Source: Holophagales bacterium (GTDB taxonomy: Bacteria; Acidobacteriota; Thermoanaerobaculia; UBA5066). From it: a stretch of 35,283 nt of DNA. This document shows positions 17,575 to 24,402 of the stretch, in pieces (positions within the stretch are counted from its first letter, which is position 1; every line of letters begins with the position of its first letter). The translations under genes were made by a program, and so were the position numbers. The DNA lies in assembly GCA_016716705.1 (NCBI GenBank), contig JADJVF010000032.1, positions 1-35,283 on the forward strand. Direction: 5' to 3'. The notes under the pieces were generated by a model that was given only the letters and a program-made list of their open reading frames with translations, was not told where the DNA came from and searched no databases.

Positions 17575-17590
17575 GGGACGGAGGAAAGAG

Positions 17591-18088
17591 ATGGCCGATC
17601 CCAGCTTCGACATCGTGTCCGAAGTCGCCATGCCCGAGGTCGTCAACGCCGTCGCCCAGGCCCAGAAGGAAGTCGCCCAGCGCTTCGACCTGAAGGGAAC
17701 CGCCGCGGGCATCGAGCTCAAGGAGAAGGAGAACCAGATCGTCCTGACGGCCAACGACGACTTCGGCCTCAAGGCGGTGAACGACGTCCTCCAGGGGAAG
17801 CTCATCAAGAGGAGCGTCCACCTGAAGTCCCTCGTCTACGGAACGGTCGAGCCGGCCGCGAAGGGGACAGCCCGGCAGGTCGTCACGATCCAGCAGGGGA
17901 TCGAAACCGAGAAGGCGAAGGAGATCGTCCGGGCCATCAAGGACGCCAAGCTGAAGGTCCAGGCGGCGATCCAGGGAGAGCAGGTGCGGGTCTCCGGAAA
18001 GAAGCGGGACGACCTGCAGGCCGTCATCGCCCTGCTGCGGGACAAGGACTTCGGCCTGCCCCTGCAGTTCTCGAACTACAGGAATTGA
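17591..18088 (+). CDS. yajQ: YajQ family nucleotide-binding protein
   Basis: A 165-residue YajQ protein. It starts MADPSFDIVSEVAMPEVVNA and has QRFDLKGTAAGIEL and the C-terminal KKRDDLQAVIALLRDKDFGLPLQFSNYR, matching the family end to end. YajQ has two ferredoxin-like domains; Xanthomonas and Pseudomonas members bind cyclic di-GMP and affect transcription, other members bind tRNA or GTP. It could link cyclic di-GMP to exopolysaccharide production here, which is only inference. A good Shine-Dalgarno ACGGAGGAAAGAG precedes the ATG, in contrast to its promoter-proximal neighbours, fitting an internal operon position after lolA. Confidence 0.95.
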   Translation: MADPSFDIVSEVAMPEVVNAVAQAQKEVAQRFDLKGTAAGIELKEKENQIVLTANDDFGLKAVNDVLQGKLIKRSVHLKSLVYGTVEPAAKGTARQVVTIQQGIETEKAKEIVRAIKDAKLKVQAAIQGEQVRVSGKKRDDLQAVIALLRDKDFGLPLQFSNYRN

Positions 18089-18152
18089 AGGTCCTTCCGC
18101 GCTCGAGGGAGCATCCCCGGCGACCCTCCGGGCGTAGGGTCGAGAGGGACGG

Positions 18153-18158
18153 TAAGAT
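18153..18158 (+). promoter_or_regulatory. Possible -10 TAAGAT
   Basis: TAAGAT ends 15 nt before the ATG of the polyprenyl synthase gene; no Shine-Dalgarno is seen in between. It lies in an 85-nt gap after yajQ. Confidence 0.4.
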
Positions 18159-18173
18159 CCGCCCCGCAGCCGG

Positions 18174-19217
18174 ATGAACTCGACCTCCCTCACGGACCGC
18201 CTTCTCCTCGCGAATCTCCCGGTTGAGGAGAGGGCCAACGGGCAGCGTCTCGTCCGCGCCCTCTCGCTCGTCGAGGAGAAGCTCAGGGGCGTCGAGGAAG
18301 AGCTCGAGCGGCGGACGCGCTCCGACGTCCCCACGATCTCCCTCATCGGCGAATACCTCGTCGACGGCGGCGGGAAGCGGATCCGGCCCGCTCTTCTCCT
18401 CCTGGCCTCCCGGCTCCTCGGCTACGAGGGCGAGATCGACGTGAAGTACGCGGCGGTCCTGGAGCTGATCCACACCGCGACCCTCGTCCATGACGACATC
18501 ATCGACGGGGCCGACACGCGCCGGGGGCGCGTGAGCGTGAACCGGCGCTGGGGCAACGAGCTGACCGTCCTCTTCGGCGACTACCTCTACATGAAGGGGA
18601 TGAAGGTCGCGCTCGAGGAAGGGGACGTCCGCGTCCTCGACCTCCTCGCCGACGTCACCCTCGCCATGACCGAGGGGGAGATCCTCGGAGCCGAGCGGCG
18701 AGGCTCGGTCGACCTGACGATCGGCGACTACCTCGAGGTCGTCCGCCGGAAGACGGCCCTGCTCTTCGCCGCGGCCTGCCGGATCCCGGCCTTCCTCGTC
18801 CCGGGAGCCGAAGCGCGCGCCGATACCCTCTGGGGCTTCGGCCTCGCCCTCGGGACCGCTTTCCAGCTCCAGGACGACCTCCTCGACTACACCGCGTCGG
18901 AGGAAGACCTCGGCAAGCCGGTCCTGTCCGACCTGCGCGAAGGGAAGCTGACCCTCCCCCTCATCCTGAGCATTCCCCAAGCCACCCCTGCCGAGCGGGC
19001 GGCGATCGAGACGGTCATGCGGGAACAGGCCTTCGTCTCGGTGCCCGTCTCCGCGATCCTCGAGATCGTCGATCGCCTCGGCGCGCTCGAGAAGGCCCGC
19101 AGGATGGTCGAGGAGTACGCCGGCCGCGCGCGGGACCTCGCGCTGACGCTCCCTGAAGGCGATCCTCGCGACGCCCTCCTGCTCGCAGCCGAATACGCCG
19201 CGAACCGCCGGAAATAG
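18174..19217 (+). CDS. All-trans polyprenyl diphosphate synthase
   Basis: A 347-residue isoprenoid synthase. GGGKRIRPALLLLAS binds substrate phosphate; the first aspartate-rich motif is LVHDDIIDGADTRRG and the second FQLQDDLLDYTASEEDLGKP. Length and the small residues before the first motif fit a long-chain (C40-C50) synthase of the IspB type, which makes quinone side chains, rather than the short farnesyl enzyme. Chain length cannot be settled by eye. The gene stands alone after yajQ. The ATG at 18174 gives the N terminus expected for the family. Confidence 0.92.
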   Translation: MNSTSLTDRLLLANLPVEERANGQRLVRALSLVEEKLRGVEEELERRTRSDVPTISLIGEYLVDGGGKRIRPALLLLASRLLGYEGEIDVKYAAVLELIHTATLVHDDIIDGADTRRGRVSVNRRWGNELTVLFGDYLYMKGMKVALEEGDVRVLDLLADVTLAMTEGEILGAERRGSVDLTIGDYLEVVRRKTALLFAAACRIPAFLVPGAEARADTLWGFGLALGTAFQLQDDLLDYTASEEDLGKPVLSDLREGKLTLPLILSIPQATPAERAAIETVMREQAFVSVPVSAILEIVDRLGALEKARRMVEEYAGRARDLALTLPEGDPRDALLLAAEYAANRRK

Positions 19218-19410
19218 GTCTCTTCGGACAACCGGCCCTCCTGCGCCGGGCCGAGACCTGTCCCTCGACTGTTCCATTCTCGACCGAATTCCATTCGGCA
19301 AAGGGCCTGTGACCGTCTAACCCCGTGCAGCGATGTCTGCTCCTACAAGGGTCGCCCCGATATAAATAAGGCCAATCGTCTTCCACGCCTAAAAATATCT
19401 GGCAGACCCC

Positions 19411-19439
19411 TTGATTTCGCTCCCGGAGTGCATTACCTT
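19411..19439 (+). promoter_or_regulatory. Promoter of the TPR-like gene (TTGATT-N17-TACCTT)
   Basis: TTGATT (19411-19416) and TACCTT (19434-19439) are separated by 17 bp, in a locally AT-rich 250-bp gap. Transcription would start near 19446, so the earlier in-frame GTG at 19428 would lie upstream of the transcript; this supports the ATG at 19470. Confidence 0.55.
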
Positions 19440-19469
19440 TGCTTTGCGATTCCACGCGAGGTAAAGGCC

Positions 19470-19904
19470 ATGAGTTTTCAGCGACTTCTGAGGTCTCTCC
19501 GGCCGGCCGCCGTTCGGACGAAGGCCGAGGTCACCCTCGACGACGAGATCGCCCTCTATCGCCGCCGGGCGGAGATGGCGCTTCGCGAGGAGCGCTGGAA
19601 CGACGCCCTCGTCTTCCTGGCCAAGATCCTCCGGCTCAACCCCTACGACCTCGCCGCGCGGATGGCGGTCGCCCAGACCTTCCATCGCGGCCTCGAGGAG
19701 CCGACCAAGGCGATCCTGACTTACGAAAAGGTCATCGCCGCAGCGGGGTACGACGAGTCGAACCCCTACTGCGCTTCTGCTCGTGAGGGAATCCGTGAGC
19801 TCTCGACGTCGATGGAAGAACCCCCGTTCCAGCTCAACGAACTCGTGACCGGGGAGGCCGACCAGGAAGACAACGGCGGCCTTCCCCAGACCATCGCCCT
19901 GTAA
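19470..19904 (+). CDS. TPR-like protein of unknown function
   Basis: A 144-residue soluble protein. Residues 25-80 have the helical pattern of tetratricopeptide units: IALYRRRAEMALREERWNDALVF, then LAKILRLNPYDLAARMAVAQTF, then a third unit near TKAILTYEKVIAA. The C terminus is acidic (EADQEDNGGLP) and probably disordered. TPRs mediate protein-protein contacts; no partner is evident. The 19470 ATG follows GAGGTAAAGGCC and the promoter above. Its last 139 nt overlap a gene on the other strand. Confidence 0.75.
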   Translation: MSFQRLLRSLRPAAVRTKAEVTLDDEIALYRRRAEMALREERWNDALVFLAKILRLNPYDLAARMAVAQTFHRGLEEPTKAILTYEKVIAAAGYDESNPYCASAREGIRELSTSMEEPPFQLNELVTGEADQEDNGGLPQTIAL

Positions 19905-20470
19905 CGGGCTCCTTTTCGCCCCCGGTCCCGGATCCTCGAAGCGTCGTCGTCGGCTCCCCAGCCTCGGCCGGTGACGACGCTCTTCCCTTTTCCGGAGGCG
20001 TCCCGCAGTCGAAGGCGGATCGAGGCGACGCCGGTCGGGTGCGAGGAAACCGCCACCAGGAGGTGACTTCCCGGCAGGATCGGTCCCGGCAGCTCGAACC
20101 GGCGAGGTCCGCTCCCCGACCCTTTCGCAAGGACCCGTCCGTCGAGTGCGACCTCCCAGTCCCGGTCCCCCTCGGCTTCGAGGACGGGTCGCCGCATGGG
20201 TTCCGGCAGGTCGAACTCCTTCGCAAAGGCGACCTCCGCCGGGAGGGCCTTCGCGGCGGCCCGCCAGAGACCGATCCAGCGCGCCGGGCGGAGCGGGTCA
20301 TTCGCCCGGCGCCAGGCTCCCTGTGCGGCGGCTCCGAAGACCGCGAGAAGGACGAGAACCGTTGCCGCCCGGCCCCGGGAGCTCGAAAGGCCCCGCAGAG
20401 GGCTCACCCGGGTCGTATCCCCGCTCACCTCGCGGATGGTAACCGGCGCCTCCGACCGATGGGTTACCAT
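19766..20470 (-). CDS. Membrane-anchored protein with a beta-sandwich-like domain, unknown
   Basis: A 234-residue frame. After a short N terminus there is one membrane segment (residues about 35-53, AATVLVLLAVFGAAAQGAW). The outer part, for example KEFDLPEPMRRPVLEAEGDRDWEV, DGRVLAKGSGSGPRRFELP and LLVAVSSHPTGVASIRLRLRD, has the strand pattern of a jelly-roll carbohydrate-binding domain; no specific family is recognised. The ATG at 20470 lies in an arm of a 9-bp inverted repeat, so a downstream GTG may be the true start. The C-terminal 46 codons overlap the TPR-like gene tail to tail; the frame keeps a plausible conserved segment (AMVWGRPPLSSW) into the overlap, but a frameshift near 19911-19930 is an alternative. 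Role unknown. Confidence 0.6.
   Translation of the reverse strand: MVTHRSEAPVTIREVSGDTTRVSPLRGLSSSRGRAATVLVLLAVFGAAAQGAWRRANDPLRPARWIGLWRAAAKALPAEVAFAKEFDLPEPMRRPVLEAEGDRDWEVALDGRVLAKGSGSGPRRFELPGPILPGSHLLVAVSSHPTGVASIRLRLRDASGKGKSVVTGRGWGADDDASRIRDRGRKGARYRAMVWGRPPLSSWSASPVTSSLSWNGGSSIDVESSRIPSRAEAQ
20436..20470. repeat. Perfect 9-bp inverted repeat at a divergent start region
   Basis: ATGGTAACC (20436-20444) and GGTTACCAT (20462-20470) are perfect reverse complements separated by 17 nt. The right arm contains both the minus-strand ATG of the membrane-anchored unknown and the TACCAT hexamer that could be the kdsB -10. It could be a dimeric regulator site or, on either transcript, a hairpin. 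Confidence 0.6.
20465..20470 (+). promoter_or_regulatory. Possible -10 TACCAT of kdsB, leaderless arrangement
   Basis: TACCAT ends 5 nt before the kdsB GTG. No Shine-Dalgarno fits in the gap, so a leaderless transcript is likely if this is the promoter. Confidence 0.4.
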
Positions 20471-20475
20471 TCCAC

Positions 20476-21269
20476 GTGCCCCACCCTGAACGCGCGGTCG
20501 TCGTGATCCCTTCGCGGATGGGCGCCCAGCGCTTCCCCGGAAAGCCTCTCCATCCCATCGCCGGAGTGCCTCTCGTCGTGCGGGTCCTCCGCCGGGCCTT
20601 GAAGTCGCGCCGGGCCGACGCCGTCCTCGTCGCCACCGACGACGAGCGAATCGCGGCCGTCGTGAGGGAAGCGGGCGGAACGGCGGTGATGACCGCCTCG
20701 AACCTGCCGTCCGGAACCGACCGGGTCCGGGCCGCGGTGCAGGGGACGGACGCCACGATCGTCGTGAACGTCCAGGGGGACGAACCGCTGATGGACCCCG
20801 AGAACATCGACCGGGTCATCGAGTACCTCCTGGACCACCCGGAGGTTCCCCTGGCGACCGTGGCACGGCCGATCGACGACCCAGCCGTAATCGCCGACCC
20901 GAACGTCGTCAAGGTCGTGAGGGGCGACGACGGACGAGCGCTCTACTTCTCGAGGAGCCCGATCCCGTTCCGGCGGAACGCGGAGCCCGGGCTCCCCACC
21001 TGGAAGCACCTGGGGCTCTACGGCTACCGCCGGGCGGCCCTCGACACCTGGACGAGCCTCCCTCCCCATCCCCTCGAGCGGGCGGAGGGCCTCGAGCAGC
21101 TCCGCGCGCTGGCCGCGGGGCTCGTCATGGCCGTCCTTCCCGCCGTCGGCGACTCCATCGGGGTCGACACGCCGGCCGACGCGGAGGCGGTGGAACGGAT
21201 CCTGGAAAGCGAACCGGCGGCGGGCGGAGCCGCCCGACGGTCCTGGCGGGCGAGGGGGGGGAGCGATGA
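20476..21269 (+). CDS. kdsB: CMP-KDO synthetase, 3' end probably frameshifted
   Basis: Activates KDO with CTP to CMP-KDO for lipid A/LPS core synthesis. It begins AVVVIPSRMGAQRFPGKPL, then TDDERIAAVV, VVNVQGDEPLMDPENIDRVI, LYFSRSPIPF, HLGLYGYRRAAL and GDSIGVDTPADAEAVERIL, the normal order and length of KdsB (about 250 residues). In the given sequence the frame then runs on to 22137 through pyrG in the wrong frame. Adding one G to the eight Gs at 21254-21261 makes the frame stop at TGA 21267-21269, overlapping the pyrG ATG as ATGA, exactly the coupling used elsewhere in this window, and gives about 264 residues. I therefore take the readthrough as an indel artefact. Start GTG. Confidence 0.88.
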
Positions 21270-22958
21270 GCACGAAGTACGTCTTCATCACGGGAGGGGT
21301 CGTTTCGGGCCTCGGGAAAGGGATCGCGGGGGCGTCGCTGGCGGCGCTCCTCGAGGCCCGGGGCTTCAAGGTCACCCTCCAGAAGCTCGACCCCTACCTC
21401 AACGTCGACCCGGGGACGATGTCGCCGTTCCAGCACGGCGAGGTCTTCGTCACCGACGACGGCGCCGAGACCGACCTCGACCTCGGGCACTACGAGCGCT
21501 TCACCTCCGCCGTCACCGGCAAGGCGAACAGCATCACCGCCGGGAGGATCTACCAGACCGTCATCGAGAAGGAGCGGCGCGGCGACTACCTCGGCAAGAC
21601 CGTCCAGGTCATCCCCCACGTCACCGACGAGATCAAGGACTGCATCCGCCGCGTCTCGGCCGACAACGACGTCGTCATCGTCGAGATCGGCGGCACCGTG
21701 GGCGACATCGAGTCGCTCCCCTTCCTCGAGGCGATCCGGCAGTTCCGCAAGGACGTCGGCCGCGGCAACGCGCTCAACATCCACGTCACCCTCGTCCCCT
21801 ACATCGCCGCCTCCGACGAGCTGAAGACGAAGCCGACCCAGCACTCCGTCAAGGAGCTCCTCTCCATCGGCATCAAGCCCGACATCCTCCTCTGCCGGTC
21901 CGACCGCCCGATCCCGGAGGAGATGAAGAAGAAGATCGCCCTCTTCTGCAACGTCGACGAGCCGGCCGTCATCACGGCCCAGGACGTCTCGACGATCTAC
22001 GAGTGCCCGCTCGCGTTCGCCCGCGAAGGGCTCGACCAGATCGTCCTCGACTACCTCTCGCTCCCCCCACTCCGAGCGCGACCTCAGCAAGTGGGACCAG
22101 ATCGTCAACCGCTGGAAGAATCCCGCCGGCGAGGTGAAGATCGCCATCGTCGGCAAGTACGTGGCGCTCGGCGACTCGTACAAGTCGCTGAACGAGGCGC
22201 TCCACCACGGCGGCATCGCGAACAACGTCAAGGTGCGCCTCGAGTACGTCGACTCGGAGGACCTCGAGACGACCGGCTACCCCGAGGCGCTCTCCCAGGC
22301 CGACGCCATTCTCGTGCCGGGCGGCTTCGGCCGCCGCGGCATCGAGGGGATGCTCCGCGCCATCCGTTTCGCCCGCGAGACGAAGGTCCCCTTCTTCGGC
22401 ATCTGCCTCGGAATGCAGTGCGCCGTCATCGAGTTCGCGCGCAACGTCTGCGGCCTGGCGAACGCGAACTCCACCGAGTTCGACTCCAACGCCCCGCACA
22501 AGGTCATCTACAAGCTGCGCGACCTCATCGGCATCGAGGCGCTCGGCGGGACGATGCGCCTCGGCAAGTACCCCTGCGACCTGGTCGACGGCTCGACCGC
22601 CCGGCGCGCCTACGGCGAGCCGCTCATTCACGAGCGGCACCGGCACCGCTACGAGGTGAACCAGGAGTACCTGCCGGTCCTGCGCGAGGCGGGCCTGGCC
22701 GTCACCGGCCTCTCGCCCGACCGGAAGTTCGTCGAGATGGTCGAGCTCCCCGACCACCCCTGGTTCCTCGGCTGCCAGTTCCACCCCGAGTTCAAGTCGA
22801 AGCCGACCGCGGCGCACCCCCTCTTCAGGGATTTCGTCCGGGCCGCCCGCGCCCACCAGGCTGCGCGCAAGGAAGGCGTCGCCCAGAAGGCGGCCTCGCT
22901 GGAGCCGCAGATCCCCGTTCCCGCGAACCTTCCCCCGCCCAACGGCCAGACGGCCTGA
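21266..22958 (+). CDS. pyrG: CTP synthase, frameshifted
   Basis: ATP-, glutamine-dependent conversion of UTP to CTP. The N-terminal synthetase domain (21266-~22062) has KYVFITGGVVSGLGKGIAG, KLDPYLNVDPGTMSPFQHGE and EIGGTVGDIES. The glutaminase domain (~22070-22958) has GKYVALGDSYKSLNEAL, FFGICLGMQCAVIEFARN with catalytic Cys, and QFHPEFKSKP with His-Glu. Removing one C from the six at 22063-22068 joins the domains as SLPHSERDLSKWDQIVNRWK, as in normal CTP synthases, giving about 563 residues. The enzyme is normally essential, so a sequencing indel is likelier than inactivation. It follows kdsB, which uses CTP for CMP-KDO: supplier and consumer are adjacent. Confidence 0.93.
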
Positions 22959-22998
22959 CGGGCCGGCCTTTTCTCCCTCCCGCGATCCGGCCGCGAGA

Positions 22999-23004
22999 TA
23001 GAGT
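22999..23004 (+). promoter_or_regulatory. Possible -10 TAGAGT
   Basis: TAGAGT ends 10 nt before the ATG at 23015. An AAGGG lies between and could be a weak Shine-Dalgarno, so this case is less clear than the others. Confidence 0.35.
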
Positions 23005-23014
23005 AAGGGCGTCC

Positions 23015-23503
23015 ATGCAGCTCTTCCCGATCGACGACGCCGAGACGCTCTTCATCTCGCCGGCCATCGACGACTGGAGCCCGGTCCACGCCCACCGGAT
23101 CGGCTGCGTCATCGACCTCGACGGTGAGGTCGACCACGGCGTCCCGAGCCTCCCGGGTCACATGCTCTACGTCTACTTCCCCATCTTCGACGAGGACCTT
23201 CCCGACCTCGCGCGGCTCGACGCGGTCTGCTCGCTCGGGACGCGCCTCCTCGAGAGCGGGCAGAAGGTCCTGTCCCACTGCGGCATGGGCTTCAACCGGT
23301 CGGCGCTCGTCGCGGGGGTCATCCTCGTCCAGCGCGGCCTCTCCGGCTCCGAGGCCGTCGCGCGAATCCGGAGACGGCGCCCCGGAGCGCTCTTCAACGA
23401 GACCTTCGAAGCCTATCTAGAGAGCCTCCCCGCGGGACGGAACCCCTCGTCGGCAGACCTCGCCCCGTCGGGAGATTCCCAGCCCGTGGCGCCGACCGCC
23501 TGA
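23015..23503 (+). CDS. Dual-specificity phosphatase-like protein
   Basis: A 162-residue protein with the C-x5-R phosphatase loop HCGMGFNRSALVAG: Cys89 and Arg95, preceded by His88 and followed by Ser96, as in dual-specificity and tyrosine phosphatases. FDEDLPDL (from residue 58) could supply the general-acid Asp. The N-terminal part IGCVIDLDGEVDHG is also typical of this compact fold. The substrate may be a phosphoprotein or a small phosphorylated molecule. It lies 56 nt after pyrG and 11 nt before the hydrolase gene, so it is probably co-transcribed with the latter. Confidence 0.85.
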   Translation: MQLFPIDDAETLFISPAIDDWSPVHAHRIGCVIDLDGEVDHGVPSLPGHMLYVYFPIFDEDLPDLARLDAVCSLGTRLLESGQKVLSHCGMGFNRSALVAGVILVQRGLSGSEAVARIRRRRPGALFNETFEAYLESLPAGRNPSSADLAPSGDSQPVAPTA

Positions 23504-23514
23504 CCCCCCGCCGA

Positions 23515-24378
23515 ATGCCTCAGGAACCGTGGACCCACCGCGAAGAAGCCGTCGGCGGCCTCCGCCTCCACTGGGTCGAGGCGGGAGAAGGTCCGCTCGT
23601 CCTCCTCCTCCACGGCTTCCCGGAACACTGGCTCGCCTGGCGGCACCAGATTCCCGCGCTCGCCGCGGCCGGGTTTCGCGTGGTCGCCCCGGACCTGCGC
23701 GGCTACAACCTCTCCGGAAAACCGGCAGGCATTTCCAGCTACCGGATGGAGCTCCTCGCCGGAGACGTCGCGAACCTCGTCCGGCACCTGGGCTACGAGA
23801 GGACGCACCTCGTCGGCCACGACTGGGGCGGCGCGATCGCCTGGTGCGTCCCGGCGCTCCACCCCGGCCTCGTCGAACGGCTCGCGATCCTCAACGCCCC
23901 GCACCCGATCCTCTTCCGCAAGAAGCTCGCGACCCTCGCGCAGGCGAAGCGCTCGTCCTACGTCTTCTTCTTCCAGCTCCCGTTCTTCCCCGAACGCTCG
24001 CTCCTGCGCCACCGTGCCGGCTTCCTGAAGATGATGCTTCGTCGCGACCCGGTTACTCCCGGCGCGTTCTCGCCGGACGAGATCGAGGCCTACCGGGAGG
24101 CGTTCCTCGTCCCCGGCGCCGCGACGGCGGCGATCAACTACTACCGCGCCGCCTTTCGTACCGGCACGCGGATTCCGGGCCTGCGACGTTCCCTCGACGG
24201 CGTCCCGACGCTCGTCCTCTGGGGCGAGGGAGACCGCTACCTCGGCCCCGAGCTCCTCGACGGCCTGGAAGCCCTGGTCCCCGACCTCCGCCTCGTCCGG
24301 ATTCCCGACGCCAGCCACTGGCTGCCCGCCGACGCCAGGGAGAGAGTGAACGCCGAGCTGATTGCCTTCCTTGGCTGA
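23515..24378 (+). CDS. Alpha/beta hydrolase, epoxide hydrolase-like
   Basis: A 287-residue alpha/beta hydrolase. The oxyanion-hole motif is HGFPE (33-37); the nucleophile is Asp103 in GHDWGG; the acid is Asp240 in LWGEGD; the base is His268 in DASHWLP. An Asp nucleophile marks the epoxide hydrolase / haloalkane or fluoroacetate dehalogenase branch rather than esterases. The lid Tyr pair expected for epoxide hydrolases may be Tyr149 and one of Tyr209/Tyr210 (NYYRAAF), which favours epoxide hydrolase. No signal peptide. Only 11 nt follow the phosphatase stop; the downstream gene converges. Physiological substrate unknown, probably detoxification or catabolism. Confidence 0.9.
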   Translation: MPQEPWTHREEAVGGLRLHWVEAGEGPLVLLLHGFPEHWLAWRHQIPALAAAGFRVVAPDLRGYNLSGKPAGISSYRMELLAGDVANLVRHLGYERTHLVGHDWGGAIAWCVPALHPGLVERLAILNAPHPILFRKKLATLAQAKRSSYVFFFQLPFFPERSLLRHRAGFLKMMLRRDPVTPGAFSPDEIEAYREAFLVPGAATAAINYYRAAFRTGTRIPGLRRSLDGVPTLVLWGEGDRYLGPELLDGLEALVPDLRLVRIPDASHWLPADARERVNAELIAFLG

Positions 24379-24402
24379 GGGGCGTCCCGGGGTCCGCCGG
24401 TT

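Noticed and set aside
19428..19469. Earlier GTG start for the TPR-like gene
   Set aside because: It lies upstream of the transcription start implied by TTGATT-N17-TACCTT, and the added residues have no TPR character.
22063..22068. Programmed ribosomal frameshift in pyrG
   Set aside because: There is no slippery heptamer with a downstream stem or internal Shine-Dalgarno that I can see, and the other indels in the window point to sequencing error.
20476..22137. kdsB as a 553-residue protein
   Set aside because: KdsB homology ends near residue 250; the remainder is pyrG read in the wrong frame.
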